Positions 7,689 through 15,884 are shown, counted from the stretch's first letter. The stretch: 36,336 nt of DNA from Clostridium bornimense (GCF_018917145.1 NZ_JAHLOD010000032.1:1-36336), one strand, 5' to 3'. The notes: a model not told the origin generated them from the letters alone. Made by a program: numbers and translations.

Positions 7689-8567
7689 CTATCCCACCTT
7701 TTCTCTTAAATCTCTCCATTTTCTGTCTCTTACTTCTTCAATAATTTTAATATCATCATCATTTAGATGTTTAAATCTTTTTTGTTTCTTTAAATATTCT
7801 TCTACAGAAGAAAATTCTTTTATATCTTTATTTAACTTATATTGTCCATTTTCGTATTCTGCTAGAAACCATAGTCCACAATCTATAGCTTCTTTAGCTA
7901 TTTCTATAGTATCGCTACTATTAATTCCCCAGCCTGTAGGACATGGTGCTGCAACATGAATATATGCTGCTCCTTTTACTTCACTAGCTTTTTTAACTTT
8001 TCTAATATAATCAGGAATATTTCCTATACTTGCTGTAGCTGCATATTTTATTTTATGAGCTGCCACAATATCAAACATATCTTTTTTTGTATTTGTACTA
8101 CCATGGATCCTATTTCCAGCTGGGCTAGTAGTTGTACTTGATCCAAATGGAGTTAATGAACTTTGTTGTATACCAGTATTCATATAAGCTTCATTATCAT
8201 AACAAATGTATATTATGTTATCGTCTCTATCTATAGCTCCAGATAATGCTTGCAATCCTATATCAGCTGTACCACCATCTCCAGCAAAACCTACAACATT
8301 AACATTTTCAAGGCCCATAGCTTTTGCGCCAACAGCTACTCCTGATAGCATAGCCCCTGTTGATGCAAATGGAGAAATTAAAGCATTTACTCCAAAAGCT
8401 AATTGTGGATATACAAATCCTACTGCTGACATACAACCAGCAGGAACAACAACAAATGTATTTTCTCCTAAAGCTTTTAATGCTAATCTTACTGCTAAAC
8501 TACCGCCACATCCTGGACAGCCTTTATGACCAATAAAATATTCCTTTTCATCTATTGCTAAAGCCAT
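7689..8567 (-). CDS. porB: 2-oxoacid:ferredoxin oxidoreductase, beta (TPP-binding) subunit
   Basis: The thiamine diphosphate-binding subunit. The TPP/Mg motif is GDGGTADIG (from about residue 96) ending in CYDNEAYMNTG, and C17/C20 in GCPGCGG plus later cysteines suit the Fe-S cluster of this subunit. The family joins a 2-oxoacid, CoA and ferredoxin to an acyl-CoA and CO2, reversibly. The start at 8567 (MALAIDEKEYF) has GGAG nine bases upstream; an upstream TTG is less likely. It lies one base after porA. The exact substrate (pyruvate, branched-chain, aryl or methylthio oxoacid) cannot be told from sequence; operon context favours a methionine-related oxoacid. Confidence 0.92.
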   Translation of the reverse strand: MALAIDEKEYFIGHKGCPGCGGSLAVRLALKALGENTFVVVPAGCMSAVGFVYPQLAFGVNALISPFASTGAMLSGVAVGAKAMGLENVNVVGFAGDGGTADIGLQALSGAIDRDDNIIYICYDNEAYMNTGIQQSSLTPFGSSTTTSPAGNRIHGSTNTKKDMFDIVAAHKIKYAATASIGNIPDYIRKVKKASEVKGAAYIHVAAPCPTGWGINSSDTIEIAKEAIDCGLWFLAEYENGQYKLNKDIKEFSSVEEYLKKQKRFKHLNDDDIKIIEEVRDRKWRDLREKVG

Positions 8568-8568
8568 T

Positions 8569-9738
8569 TTAATCAACTCCTATAAATCTAATTTTATTCT
8601 CAACTTCTCCACTTTCTTTAACTTTTAATAAATCATTAAATATATCTTCGATTTCGCTTTTCTTTATGTCCATTCCACCTAAACCTCCAATATAATTTAA
8701 TAATGTTTTACGTCCATCTCTTATTGCTGATGCTACATTAGTATAAACAGTTCCTTCATTTCCAAAAGAAATATCTTTTTCTAATACAGCAATTGCTTTA
8801 GCATTTTCAGTAGCCTTTACAATTTCCTCCTTAGGAAATGGCCTCATAAATCTTATTTTTAAAACACCAACTTTTCTACCTTCATTTCTTAACTGATCAA
8901 CTACATCTCTAACTAATCCAGTAATACTTCCTAAAGTTATTATGATTTCATCAGCATCGTCGCAAAAATATGAATCTACTAGTCCACCATAGCCTCTTCC
9001 AACTATCTTCTCATATTTTTTATCTACTTCTTCTATTACTTTCTTTGAATCTAACATTGCTTTGTGTTGTTGATATTTAAAACCTATATTATGTTGTGGC
9101 GGAGATGTAAAGAATAGATTCTTTGGATTAGACAAGTCCATTTTTTGTTTTAGATTAAACTCTGGTAAGAATTTATCTATTTCATCTTCTGTTGGAATAT
9201 CAACTCTTTCATAAGTATGAGTTAAAATAAATCCATCTAAATTCACCATAACAGGAGTTAAAACTTCTTCATTTTCAGCAATAGCATAAGCTTGTATAAT
9301 CATATCTAAACTTTCTTGTGCATCTTCTACATATACTTGTATCCATCCACTATCTAATTGAGATAATGAATCTCTTTGATCTCCAAATATACTCCATGGT
9401 AAAGCTATTGAACGATTTGCATTCATCATTACAAGAGGAACTCTTCCTCCAGCAGCATAATATAATACTTCTGCCATATATAATAACCCTTGTGATGAAG
9501 TAGCTGTAAAAGTTCTAGCTCCTAGTACACTTGCACCCATAACTGCAGATAATGCAGAGTGTTCAGATTCAACATACATATATTCTGATTTAAGGCTGCC
9601 ATCTTCCACCATGTCAGCAAGTCTTTCTACTACAATAGTTTGAGGTGTAATTGGATATGCAGCTATAACTTTAGGTTTTGCTAATCTAACTCCAATGGCT
9701 ACAGCCTCATCACCTGAAATAAATTGTCTATTCCCCAT
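8569..9738 (-). CDS. porA: 2-oxoacid:ferredoxin oxidoreductase, alpha subunit
   Basis: This 389-residue subunit shows the pyrimidine-binding domain of the family: AAYPITPQT near residue 33, EHSALSAVMGASVLGARTFTATSSQGL near 60-85, and the transketolase C-terminal-like domain from about residue 245 (EIIITLGS, GVLKIRFMRPFP). In characterised four-subunit enzymes the alpha and beta chains form the TPP active site. Its ATG follows the ferredoxin subunit stop with no gap, and AAGGAGG lies within the end of that gene, so the two are translationally linked. Confidence 0.92.
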   Translation of the reverse strand: MGNRQFISGDEAVAIGVRLAKPKVIAAYPITPQTIVVERLADMVEDGSLKSEYMYVESEHSALSAVMGASVLGARTFTATSSQGLLYMAEVLYYAAGGRVPLVMMNANRSIALPWSIFGDQRDSLSQLDSGWIQVYVEDAQESLDMIIQAYAIAENEEVLTPVMVNLDGFILTHTYERVDIPTEDEIDKFLPEFNLKQKMDLSNPKNLFFTSPPQHNIGFKYQQHKAMLDSKKVIEEVDKKYEKIVGRGYGGLVDSYFCDDADEIIITLGSITGLVRDVVDQLRNEGRKVGVLKIRFMRPFPKEEIVKATENAKAIAVLEKDISFGNEGTVYTNVASAIRDGRKTLLNYIGGLGGMDIKKSEIEDIFNDLLKVKESGEVENKIRFIGVD

Positions 9739-10041
9739 CTACTTAACCTCCTTAACCATAGCTATACAATTCTTATTACAATGTTTGCTACAAATTCCAC
9801 AGCCTTTGCAAAATCTATAATCTATTTCCATGTTTCCATCATCATTTTTATAAACCGCACCTTCTGGACAAACTAAATAGCACATATTACAATTAATACA
9901 ATCCTTATTATCAATTACTGGTTTTTCTGTTCTCCAGCCTTCCATAGTTTCTGTCAGTAACAATCCTTTTTCATAAGTTCCTAGAGGTAAATATTTCAAA
10001 CTTTCTATTTTAAAATTCTTATCAACTTTAGGCCTATTCAT
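9739..10041 (-). CDS. porD: 2-oxoacid:ferredoxin oxidoreductase, delta subunit (2x[4Fe-4S])
   Basis: A 100-residue ferredoxin-like subunit with two CxxCxxCxxxC motifs (C48/51/54/58 and C78/81/84/88), expected to hold two [4Fe-4S] clusters and pass electrons between TPP active site and ferredoxin. In the second motif the usual proline after the last Cys is replaced by Asn (HCNKNC), and an extra Cys follows. The start at 10041 overlaps the gamma subunit stop as ATGAATAG and has AGGAAG eight bases upstream; a GTG nine bases earlier is the alternative. Confidence 0.92.
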   Translation of the reverse strand: MNRPKVDKNFKIESLKYLPLGTYEKGLLLTETMEGWRTEKPVIDNKDCINCNMCYLVCPEGAVYKNDDGNMEIDYRFCKGCGICSKHCNKNCIAMVKEVK

Positions 10042-10567
10042 TTTTATCACTTCCTAATAATATTGAAACATGTTCAATTAATTTTTTATTCTTTCCTGCT
10101 ATAGCAGGTTTTAGATCATACTCAATGGCATTTATTAATTGATCCTTTGTTACAATGCCAGTTATCAATACTAAAGCTGATAACATTGCAGTATTTGTTA
10201 TTGGCACTCCTAAAAACTTTGTAGCAATTGGAATTCCATCAAAAGTTTCTATATCTTTATCATCATGATTATTTGATGTGTTTAATATGATTTTACCGCC
10301 GTCTTTTAATTTAAGTTTTAAATTTTCTGTATATAAACTTTCGTCTAATATTACGATATAATCACTTTTGGGACATTGGCTTCTATCTCTAATAGGCTTG
10401 TCATCAATTTTTGTATAAGCAAAAACTGGAGCACCTCTTCTCTCTGGACCAAAGCTTGGAAAGCTTAATGCATATTTATCTCCATATAAACTTGCAGCAA
10501 TAGCTAATATTCTAGAAGAGGTGAATGCACCTTGACCACCTCTACCTAAGAATGTAATTTCTATCAT
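10034..10567 (-). CDS. porG: 2-oxoacid:ferredoxin oxidoreductase, gamma subunit
   Basis: A 177-residue gamma subunit. The family signature GRGGQGAFTSSRILA is at residues 8-22, followed by FPSFGPERRGAPVFAYTKI, which forms part of the CoA-binding region in this family. The G-D-A-B gene order is that of four-subunit enzymes of anaerobes and archaea. It starts 17 bases after the aminotransferase gene, with GGGGGGAT upstream of the ATG. Confidence 0.92.
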   Translation of the reverse strand: MIEITFLGRGGQGAFTSSRILAIAASLYGDKYALSFPSFGPERRGAPVFAYTKIDDKPIRDRSQCPKSDYIVILDESLYTENLKLKLKDGGKIILNTSNNHDDKDIETFDGIPIATKFLGVPITNTAMLSALVLITGIVTKDQLINAIEYDLKPAIAGKNKKLIEHVSILLGSDKNE

Positions 10568-10584
10568 AAAAACATCCCCCCACT

Positions 10585-11742
10585 TTAAAAGTACTTATGA
10601 ATTTTACTTAATCTATTTAGCGCTTCATCTAATACACCTTCACTTTTTGCAAAATGAAATCTAACATATGAGTTATTATCTTCTTTAAAAAAGCTAGATC
10701 CTGGTACAGATGCTACTCCAACATCCTTTATTAATTTTTTTGCAAATTCTTCATCTGATTTATAGCCGAATTCATCTATATTAACCATTACATAATAAGC
10801 ACCTTGAGGTTCATAATATTTTAGTCCTATTGAATCCAATCCATTTAAGAAGAACTTTTTCTTTTTTGTATAGATATTTGTTACTTCTTTGTAGTAACTA
10901 TCATCAAAGTTTAAACCGACAATAGCAGCTCTTTGAAGAGGAGCTGCTGCACCAACTGTTAGAAAATCATGAACTTTCTTACAATTTTCAATAATCTCCT
11001 TTGGTGCAATAACATAACCTAATCTCCAACCAGTCATAGCATAAGTTTTAGATAAAGAGCTACATGAAATAGTTCTTTTAAACATCCCTGGTAAACTTGA
11101 AAAATATATATGGTTATATGGTTCATAAACTATATGCTCATAAACTTCATCAGTAATGACAAAAGCATCATATTTTTCAACTAATGAAGCTATTGAAAGC
11201 AATTCTTCTTTAGTAAATACTTTTCCTATAGGATTAGAAGGATTACAAAGTATCAAAGCTTTCGCACCAGCCTTAAATGCATCTTCTAACTTTTCTAAAT
11301 CAACTTTAAATTCTGGTGGATTTAATGAAATATATATCGGCTCTGAACCACTTAATATAGTGTCAGCAGCGTAATTCTCATAAAATGGTGAGAATATAGC
11401 AACTTTATCTCCCACATCACAAATTGACATCATTGCTACCATCATCGCTTCTGTACTTCCGCAAGTAACAACTATATTTTCATTAGGATCAATTTCAAGT
11501 CCAGTAAAGTGTTCTTGTTTTTTTGCTAATGCTTCTCTAAAATCTTGTGCACCCCAAGTAATTGAATATTGATGAGGTCCTTCTTTTGCTGCTCTAGCTA
11601 ATTCATCTAGAATCTCTTTTGGTGGGTCGAAATCTGGGAAACCTTGAGATAAATTGATAGCATTATACTCTGTAGCTATCCTTGTCATTTTTCTTATTGT
11701 TGATTCTGTAAACCAATCTAATCTATGACTAAGTTGTGCCAT
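10585..11742 (-). CDS. PLP-dependent aminotransferase (class I/II), candidate methionine/4-methylthio-2-oxobutyrate aminotransferase
   Basis: A fold-type I aminotransferase of 385 residues. The PLP lysine is K232 in SSLSKTYAMTGWRLG, D198 (in VITDEVYEH) is the pyridine-nitrogen ligand, and the substrate carboxylate arginine is in SYVRFHF near residue 367. The N-terminus (NLSQGFPDFDPP) places it with YbdL/glutamine-transaminase-K-like enzymes, which act on methionine and aromatic amino acids. It starts two bases after the CoA ligase stop. In this SAM-regulated operon its likely job is to interconvert methionine and 4-methylthio-2-oxobutyrate; aromatic amino acids are the alternative. Confidence 0.88.
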   Translation of the reverse strand: MAQLSHRLDWFTESTIRKMTRIATEYNAINLSQGFPDFDPPKEILDELARAAKEGPHQYSITWGAQDFREALAKKQEHFTGLEIDPNENIVVTCGSTEAMMVAMMSICDVGDKVAIFSPFYENYAADTILSGSEPIYISLNPPEFKVDLEKLEDAFKAGAKALILCNPSNPIGKVFTKEELLSIASLVEKYDAFVITDEVYEHIVYEPYNHIYFSSLPGMFKRTISCSSLSKTYAMTGWRLGYVIAPKEIIENCKKVHDFLTVGAAAPLQRAAIVGLNFDDSYYKEVTNIYTKKKKFFLNGLDSIGLKYYEPQGAYYVMVNIDEFGYKSDEEFAKKLIKDVGVASVPGSSFFKEDNNSYVRFHFAKSEGVLDEALNRLSKIHKYF

Positions 11743-11744
11743 TG

Positions 11745-13064
11745 TTATTCCACCTCTTTTCTTTCATCAATTAGACGTTTAGCTTTATGGGTGGCTCTTG
11801 GTAGTTCGCCTTCCTCAAGAATTATTACTTCATTGGCTTTAACTCCTAAACTAATTTTTATTTCATGAGCTAATCTTTCTCTTAAATCTTCGATATCTAC
11901 ATTTGAAGAATTCTTCTTTTCTACTTCTACTTTAAATCGTGTAATATGTCTATCTTCAAATACTCTAACTCGATATTCACCAGTTAATTCATCAAACTTT
12001 CTTGCAACATGTTCTATATCACTTGGAAATACATTTACTCCTCCAGCTATAAACATATCATCTAGTCTTCCAACTACTTTTATTCTTTTAAGAGTTCTAC
12101 CGCATTTGCATTTTTCATTAGTATATGTGACAATGTCACCAGTTCTAAAACGAATCATTGGTCTTATATCTTTTCTAAGAGTAGTTAAAATCATTTCTCC
12201 ACGTTCACCTTCACCTACTGGTAAACCTGTTTTTTCATCTAATACTTCCACATAAATATGATCTTCTGCTACATGCAATCCATCATGTTCTTCGCATGCA
12301 GCAGCACAAGCACCGAATATATCAGAAATACCATAAAAATCATATACTTCTGCATCCCACAATTTTTCTATAGATTCTCTAGTAGCATTTATAGATCCTC
12401 CTGGTTCTCCAGCAACAATTATTCTATTAATTGCTAAGTCCTTTGCTGGATTTATTCCTTTCCTTATTGCAGTTTCGCCTAAATACCATGCGTAAGATGG
12501 TGTTGTCCATATAACTGTTGGTTGATATTGCTTTAAAATAAATAGCAATCTATCTGCTGGTAATGTTCCACCCCAAATACATAAAGCTCCTAGGTTTTGA
12601 GCACCTAAAACATCAGGTCCACCAACAAATAATGAAAAGTTTAATGCATGGATATATCTATCATTTGGTCGCATACCAGCTTGCCAAAATAATCTACTTT
12701 CTACTTCTTGAAATTCATCAAAATCCTTTTTACTAAAAGGACTAGCTGTTGGTGCTCCAGTTGACCCACTAGATGAAGAAATAAATACTACATCATCTTC
12801 TGACGCAACTACTAAATCGCCTAAAATTGGTTTAGCGTCTTGTCTTTCTCTAACTATCTTTTTTGTCAAAATAGGAAACTTTCTTAAATCATCTAAAGTC
12901 TTCAAATCTGTTGGGCTTACACCAGCCTTTTCGAAACTTTGTCTATAATATGGTGATTTATCATATGCTGCCGTAATTTGTTCTCTTATTCTTTCTAGTT
13001 GATATTTTTCCAATTCATCTCTTGATATTGTTTCAATTTCTTCATTCCAATATTTTTTACTCAT
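11745..13064 (-). CDS. Phenylacetate-CoA ligase family (PaaK-like) acyl-CoA synthetase
   Basis: This 439-residue adenylate-forming enzyme has the usual PaaK length. The ATP loop SSSSGSTGAPT is at residues 96-106, YGISDIFGACAAACEEHDGLH holds the second core motif, and PMIRFRTGDI the hinge aspartate region. CKCGRTLKRIKVVGRLDDM is typical of PaaK, including a small Cys pair. Enzymes of this family join a carboxylic acid to CoA using ATP. It is the first gene after the SAM-I riboswitch and has a strong ribosome site (GGAGGGG). Given the operon, 3-methylthiopropionate is a candidate acid rather than phenylacetate; this is inference. Confidence 0.88.
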   Translation of the reverse strand: MSKKYWNEEIETISRDELEKYQLERIREQITAAYDKSPYYRQSFEKAGVSPTDLKTLDDLRKFPILTKKIVRERQDAKPILGDLVVASEDDVVFISSSSGSTGAPTASPFSKKDFDEFQEVESRLFWQAGMRPNDRYIHALNFSLFVGGPDVLGAQNLGALCIWGGTLPADRLLFILKQYQPTVIWTTPSYAWYLGETAIRKGINPAKDLAINRIIVAGEPGGSINATRESIEKLWDAEVYDFYGISDIFGACAAACEEHDGLHVAEDHIYVEVLDEKTGLPVGEGERGEMILTTLRKDIRPMIRFRTGDIVTYTNEKCKCGRTLKRIKVVGRLDDMFIAGGVNVFPSDIEHVARKFDELTGEYRVRVFEDRHITRFKVEVEKKNSSNVDIEDLRERLAHEIKISLGVKANEVIILEEGELPRATHKAKRLIDERKEVE

Positions 13065-13090
13065 ATATTAACCCCTCCATTTATAAAAAA

Positions 13091-13123
13091 AGACTACCTT
13101 CTTTGATAGTAAGAAAGTAGTCT
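13091..13123 (-). terminator. Riboswitch-controlled terminator
   Basis: On the minus strand AGACTACTTTCTT pairs with AAGAAGGTAGTCT (one G-T pair) around a short loop and is followed by seven T residues. It sits between the SAM-I aptamer and the CoA ligase start, so it is the expression platform. Confidence 0.9.
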
Positions 13124-13137
13124 AAAAATTATTTACC

Positions 13138-13239
13138 TTCTTATCTTTCAAACTTAATGTTTGTAGGAATTAGCACCATAATTTAAAATTTGGTTGCTGG
13201 GTTTCATCGGGCCTATCCCTCCACCTCTCTGGATAAGAA
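13138..13239 (-). promoter_or_regulatory. SAM-I riboswitch (S-box leader)
   Basis: Read on the minus strand, the leader shows the S-box consensus blocks in order: CTTATCCAGAGAGGTGGAGG, then GGCCCGATGAAACCC, GCAACC, GGTGCTAATTCC and finally GAAAGATAAG. The P1 helix is TTCTTATC (13239-13232) with GATAAGAA (13145-13138). By the known mechanism of this class, SAM binding favours the downstream terminator, so the operon is expressed when SAM is low. The 3' arm of P1 plus its flank (GATAAGAAGGTA) can pair with the 5' arm of the terminator (TACTTTCTTACTATC, with a small bulge), giving a visible antiterminator. Confidence 0.97.
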
Positions 13240-13273
13240 TATTTTATTTTCACAGTTCTTCGATATGAATACT

Positions 13274-13302
13274 AGTATAGAACTATGGATCATGTATGTC
13301 AA
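13274..13302 (-). promoter_or_regulatory. Promoter of the SAM-I riboswitch operon
   Basis: TTGACA (13302-13297) and TATACT (13279-13274) on the minus strand are 17 bases apart. The predicted start near 13267 is about 28 bases before the aptamer, as expected for an S-box leader. Confidence 0.85.
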
Positions 13303-13407
13303 TACCTTTTTTTCAATTTTTTTACGTGAAAAATTTTTTAAAATTAACAAATCCAGCAATAATGCCATCTAGAGTAGATTAAATTTATTTCCTACTAAAC
13401 AAATAGG

Positions 13408-13436
13408 TTTACAATGAAATAAAACTGATGTATACT
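13408..13436 (+). promoter_or_regulatory. Promoter of the CysK-methyltransferase fusion gene
   Basis: TTTACA (13408-13413) and TATACT (13431-13436) are separated by 17 bases. The leader of about 90 bases shows no clear T-box or S-box; only AT-rich sequence before the AAAGGAGG at 13521-13528. Confidence 0.75.
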
Positions 13437-13535
13437 ACTTTTAATAAGTACTTTATGGAAAAATATATAAAAAAAGTATTTTATATAAATTATTGCAATA
13501 ATTAAAATTCTATTTTTATAAAAGGAGGAATAACC

Positions 13536-15110
13536 ATGAATTATATAAACGATATAAGAGACATCATAGGCAATACTCCATTATTAAAACTGAATCATAT
13601 ATCACCAAACGAAAATGTTAATATATTTGCAAAACTTGAATACCTTAATCCCGGTGGTAGCATAAAAGACCGTATCGGTATTGAGATAATAAAAGATGCT
13701 GAAGAAAATGGATTATTAAAACCGGGATATACAATCATAGAAGCTACTGCGGGAAACACAGGTATAGGACTTGCTATGGCTGCTTTTGAAAAAGGATATA
13801 AGCTAATTATTGTTGTACCTGAAAAATTCTCTATTGAAAAGCAAACGTTAATGAGAGCTCTTGGTGCTGAATTAATTATTACACCAGCTGATGAAGGAAT
13901 TGAAGGTGCTGTAAAAAAAGCTAACAAGCTACACGAGGAAATAGAAAACTCTTTTATAGCGAGACAATTTGATAATCCTGCTAATATTAAAGCTCACCGA
14001 AAAACAGGTAAAGAAATTTATGATGCTTTAGATGGTAATATTGATATATTAGTAGCTGGAGCTGGTTCTGGTGGTACTATCATGGGAATAGCTTCATACC
14101 TAAAAGAAAAAAATCCTAATATAAAAATAGTTTTAAGTGATCCTATTGGTTCTATACTAGGTGGTGGTAAGGAAGGCGTTTATAAAGTTGAAGGAATCGG
14201 AAATCATTTTATTCCTTCAATATTTGATAAAAGTTATATCGATGAAGTTGAAAAAATACCTGATGATGAATCAATGTATTATGTTAGGCTTCTATCAAGA
14301 AAAGAAGGAATTTTAGCTGGTTCTTCTTCTGGTGCTGCTATAGCCGGAGCAGTAAAACAGGCTTATAAAGCAAATAAAAAAACAAATATTGTAGCAGTAC
14401 TACCAGATCGTAGTGATAGATATTTTAGTCAACATCTTTATGACTTTTCTATGAATATATCTGATTTTAGATTTAATGCTCTATTTGATGATTGGGCAGA
14501 TGATTATGATGCCACTGTAGCTTTAGAAACTGGTGAATATAAAGATGTATTTAAAAATTATAATGAGATCTTAAATGAGACAGTAAAACATGTAAGTAAA
14601 TTTAAAGGTGCTAAGGTAATAGATATTGGCTCTGGTACTGGGAATCTAACTAATGCTGCATCTAATATTGGTTATAACGTCATTGGTGTGGAACCTAATA
14701 GTAAGATGCTAAATATCGCAAAAGAAAAGTATCCGTTTATTAATTTTATATCAGGAACTTTTTTATCACTTCCTATAGAAGATAATTCTTTAGATGCTGT
14801 TATCAGTAGTTATGCATTCCACCACTTAACAGATGATGAGAAGGATACCTCTGCAAAAATATTGAAATCAAAATTGAAAAAAGATGGCGTTATAGTAATA
14901 GCTGATACTATGTATGATTCAGAAAAAACAAAGTCTGATCTTATTTTAGAAGCTAAGGAAAATGGATATACAAACTTACTTCATGATCTTAATACAGAGT
15001 TTTACTCTACCCATGATATATTAACTAAGATTTTTGAAAAACATGGTTTTCATGTTAGCTATCAGCAAATGAATAAATTTCTTTGGATACTTACAGCTAA
15101 GCTAAAATAA
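13536..15110 (+). CDS. Fusion of CysK/MccA-type cystathionine beta-synthase-like enzyme with YrrT-type SAM-dependent methyltransferase
   Basis: Residues 1 to about 303 are a PLP enzyme of the cysteine synthase family: K44 in NPGGSIKDR is the PLP lysine, EATAGNTGIGLA (69-80) the substrate loop, and GAGSGGT (175-181) the phosphate-binding loop. Residues about 310-524 are a class I methyltransferase with motif I VIDIGSGTGN (361-370), the acidic GVEPNS strand, and SSYAFHHLTDDEK, closely like YrrT/UbiG of the firmicute mcc operons. In Bacillus and clostridia these are separate genes of the methionine-to-cysteine route, where MccA makes cystathionine from homocysteine and O-acetylserine. No stop or frameshift divides the domains. 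Strong ribosome site AAAGGAGG. Confidence 0.9.
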   Translation: MNYINDIRDIIGNTPLLKLNHISPNENVNIFAKLEYLNPGGSIKDRIGIEIIKDAEENGLLKPGYTIIEATAGNTGIGLAMAAFEKGYKLIIVVPEKFSIEKQTLMRALGAELIITPADEGIEGAVKKANKLHEEIENSFIARQFDNPANIKAHRKTGKEIYDALDGNIDILVAGAGSGGTIMGIASYLKEKNPNIKIVLSDPIGSILGGGKEGVYKVEGIGNHFIPSIFDKSYIDEVEKIPDDESMYYVRLLSRKEGILAGSSSGAAIAGAVKQAYKANKKTNIVAVLPDRSDRYFSQHLYDFSMNISDFRFNALFDDWADDYDATVALETGEYKDVFKNYNEILNETVKHVSKFKGAKVIDIGSGTGNLTNAASNIGYNVIGVEPNSKMLNIAKEKYPFINFISGTFLSLPIEDNSLDAVISSYAFHHLTDDEKDTSAKILKSKLKKDGVIVIADTMYDSEKTKSDLILEAKENGYTNLLHDLNTEFYSTHDILTKIFEKHGFHVSYQQMNKFLWILTAKLK

Positions 15111-15123
15111 TTGTTGATGAAAG

Positions 15124-15171
15124 AAGGAGGTATCGCATTAACAAATGAAAACTTGTTAGCGATACCTCCTT
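15124..15171 (+). terminator. Strong hairpin terminator after the fusion gene (repeat copy A)
   Basis: AAGGAGGTATCGC with an extension TTAACAA pairs with TTGTTAGCGATACCTCCTT (one unpaired A) and is followed by TTTATT. It lies 13 bases after the stop. The same hairpin sequence recurs at 21953-22000 and, decayed, at 33956-34000. Confidence 0.85.
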
Positions 15172-15214
15172 TTATTAGGGAACAAGACAAGGCGCAGCCT
15201 TCGTCAGTGCACAG
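15124..15214 (+). repeat. Dispersed intergenic repeat, copy A (hairpin plus tail)
   Basis: The hairpin is followed by GGAACAAGACAAGG (15179-15192) and TCAGTGCACAG (15204-15214). The hairpin plus GGAACAAGACAAGG recur on the opposite strand at 21932-22000, and TCAGTGCACAG recurs at 36193-36203. No coding frame is present. Confidence 0.7.
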
Positions 15215-15250
15215 TTATGTTTTAGTATTAAAATAATTCTAGTATAGCTT

Positions 15251-15829
15251 CTAAATCTCAATTTTAGCACCAAGTAATTTGACAAATTCTTTAATTATAG
15301 CTGCATTTCCCGGCCATGCTGGTGATGTTACAATATTTTTATCTACTATAGCTTTATCAGCATCTATTTCAATATATCTTCCACCTGCAAGGTCAATTTC
15401 TGGTGCAACTGCAGGATATGATGTTAGATTTAAGTTTTTTACAACACCTGCAGCAGTTAAAATTTGAGGACCATGACATATTGCTGCTATTGGCTTTTTA
15501 GCTTGAAAAAATTCTTGTACAAGTTGTAATACTCTTTTATTTAGTCTAAGATATTCCGGTGAGCGTCCACCTGTTATAAATAGTCCAATATAGTTACTAG
15601 TATCTACAGTTTCAAAATTAGCATTTATTAAAAAGTTATGTCCCCTTTTTTCAGAGTAAGTATCATCCCCTTCAAAATCATGAATTGCTGTTCTTACTAA
15701 GTCGCCAGGCTTTTTATTAGGACAAACTACTTCTACGTCATAGCCTAATACTTGTAATGATTGAAATGGTACCATAGTTTCATAATCTTCTGTATAATCT
15801 CCTACTAACATTAATATTTTTTTAATCAC
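15251..15829 (-). CDS. DJ-1/PfpI family protein
   Basis: A 192-residue protein of the DJ-1/PfpI superfamily. The nucleophile elbow is [13 protein letters not shown] with the reactive Cys, and the conserved acidic partner region is [12 protein letters not shown]. Members include glyoxalase-like deglycases, chaperones and PfpI/YhbO stress proteins; which activity applies here is not visible. I place the start at GTG 15829 ([12 protein letters not shown]), because GGGAGG stands seven bases before it; the longer frame would use a TTG lying inside that ribosome site. It lies 55 bases after the broken hydrolase gene and may share its transcript. Confidence 0.87.
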   Translation of the reverse strand: MIKKILMLVGDYTEDYETMVPFQSLQVLGYDVEVVCPNKKPGDLVRTAIHDFEGDDTYSEKRGHNFLINANFETVDTSNYIGLFITGGRSPEYLRLNKRVLQLVQEFFQAKKPIAAICHGPQILTAAGVVKNLNLTSYPAVAPEIDLAGGRYIEIDADKAIVDKNIVTSPAWPGNAAIIKEFVKLLGAKIEI

Positions 15830-15884
15830 TATACTTCCTCCCAATGAAATACTTTCAATAAAGTTTATTATTCAAAGCTATTTT

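Noticed and set aside
5170-13064. Reading the por genes as pyruvate:ferredoxin oxidoreductase of central metabolism
   Set aside because: Co-transcription under a SAM-I riboswitch with a CoA ligase, an aminotransferase and MetNIQ makes a housekeeping pyruvate role unlikely, though substrate cannot be proven from sequence.
13190-13372. Plus-strand frame of 60 codons over the riboswitch
   Set aside because: It lies antisense to the SAM-I aptamer and its promoter, which explain the sequence fully.
13443-13535. Possible T-box or second S-box before the fusion gene
   Set aside because: The leader is only about 90 bases, AT-rich, and has none of the conserved blocks of either class.
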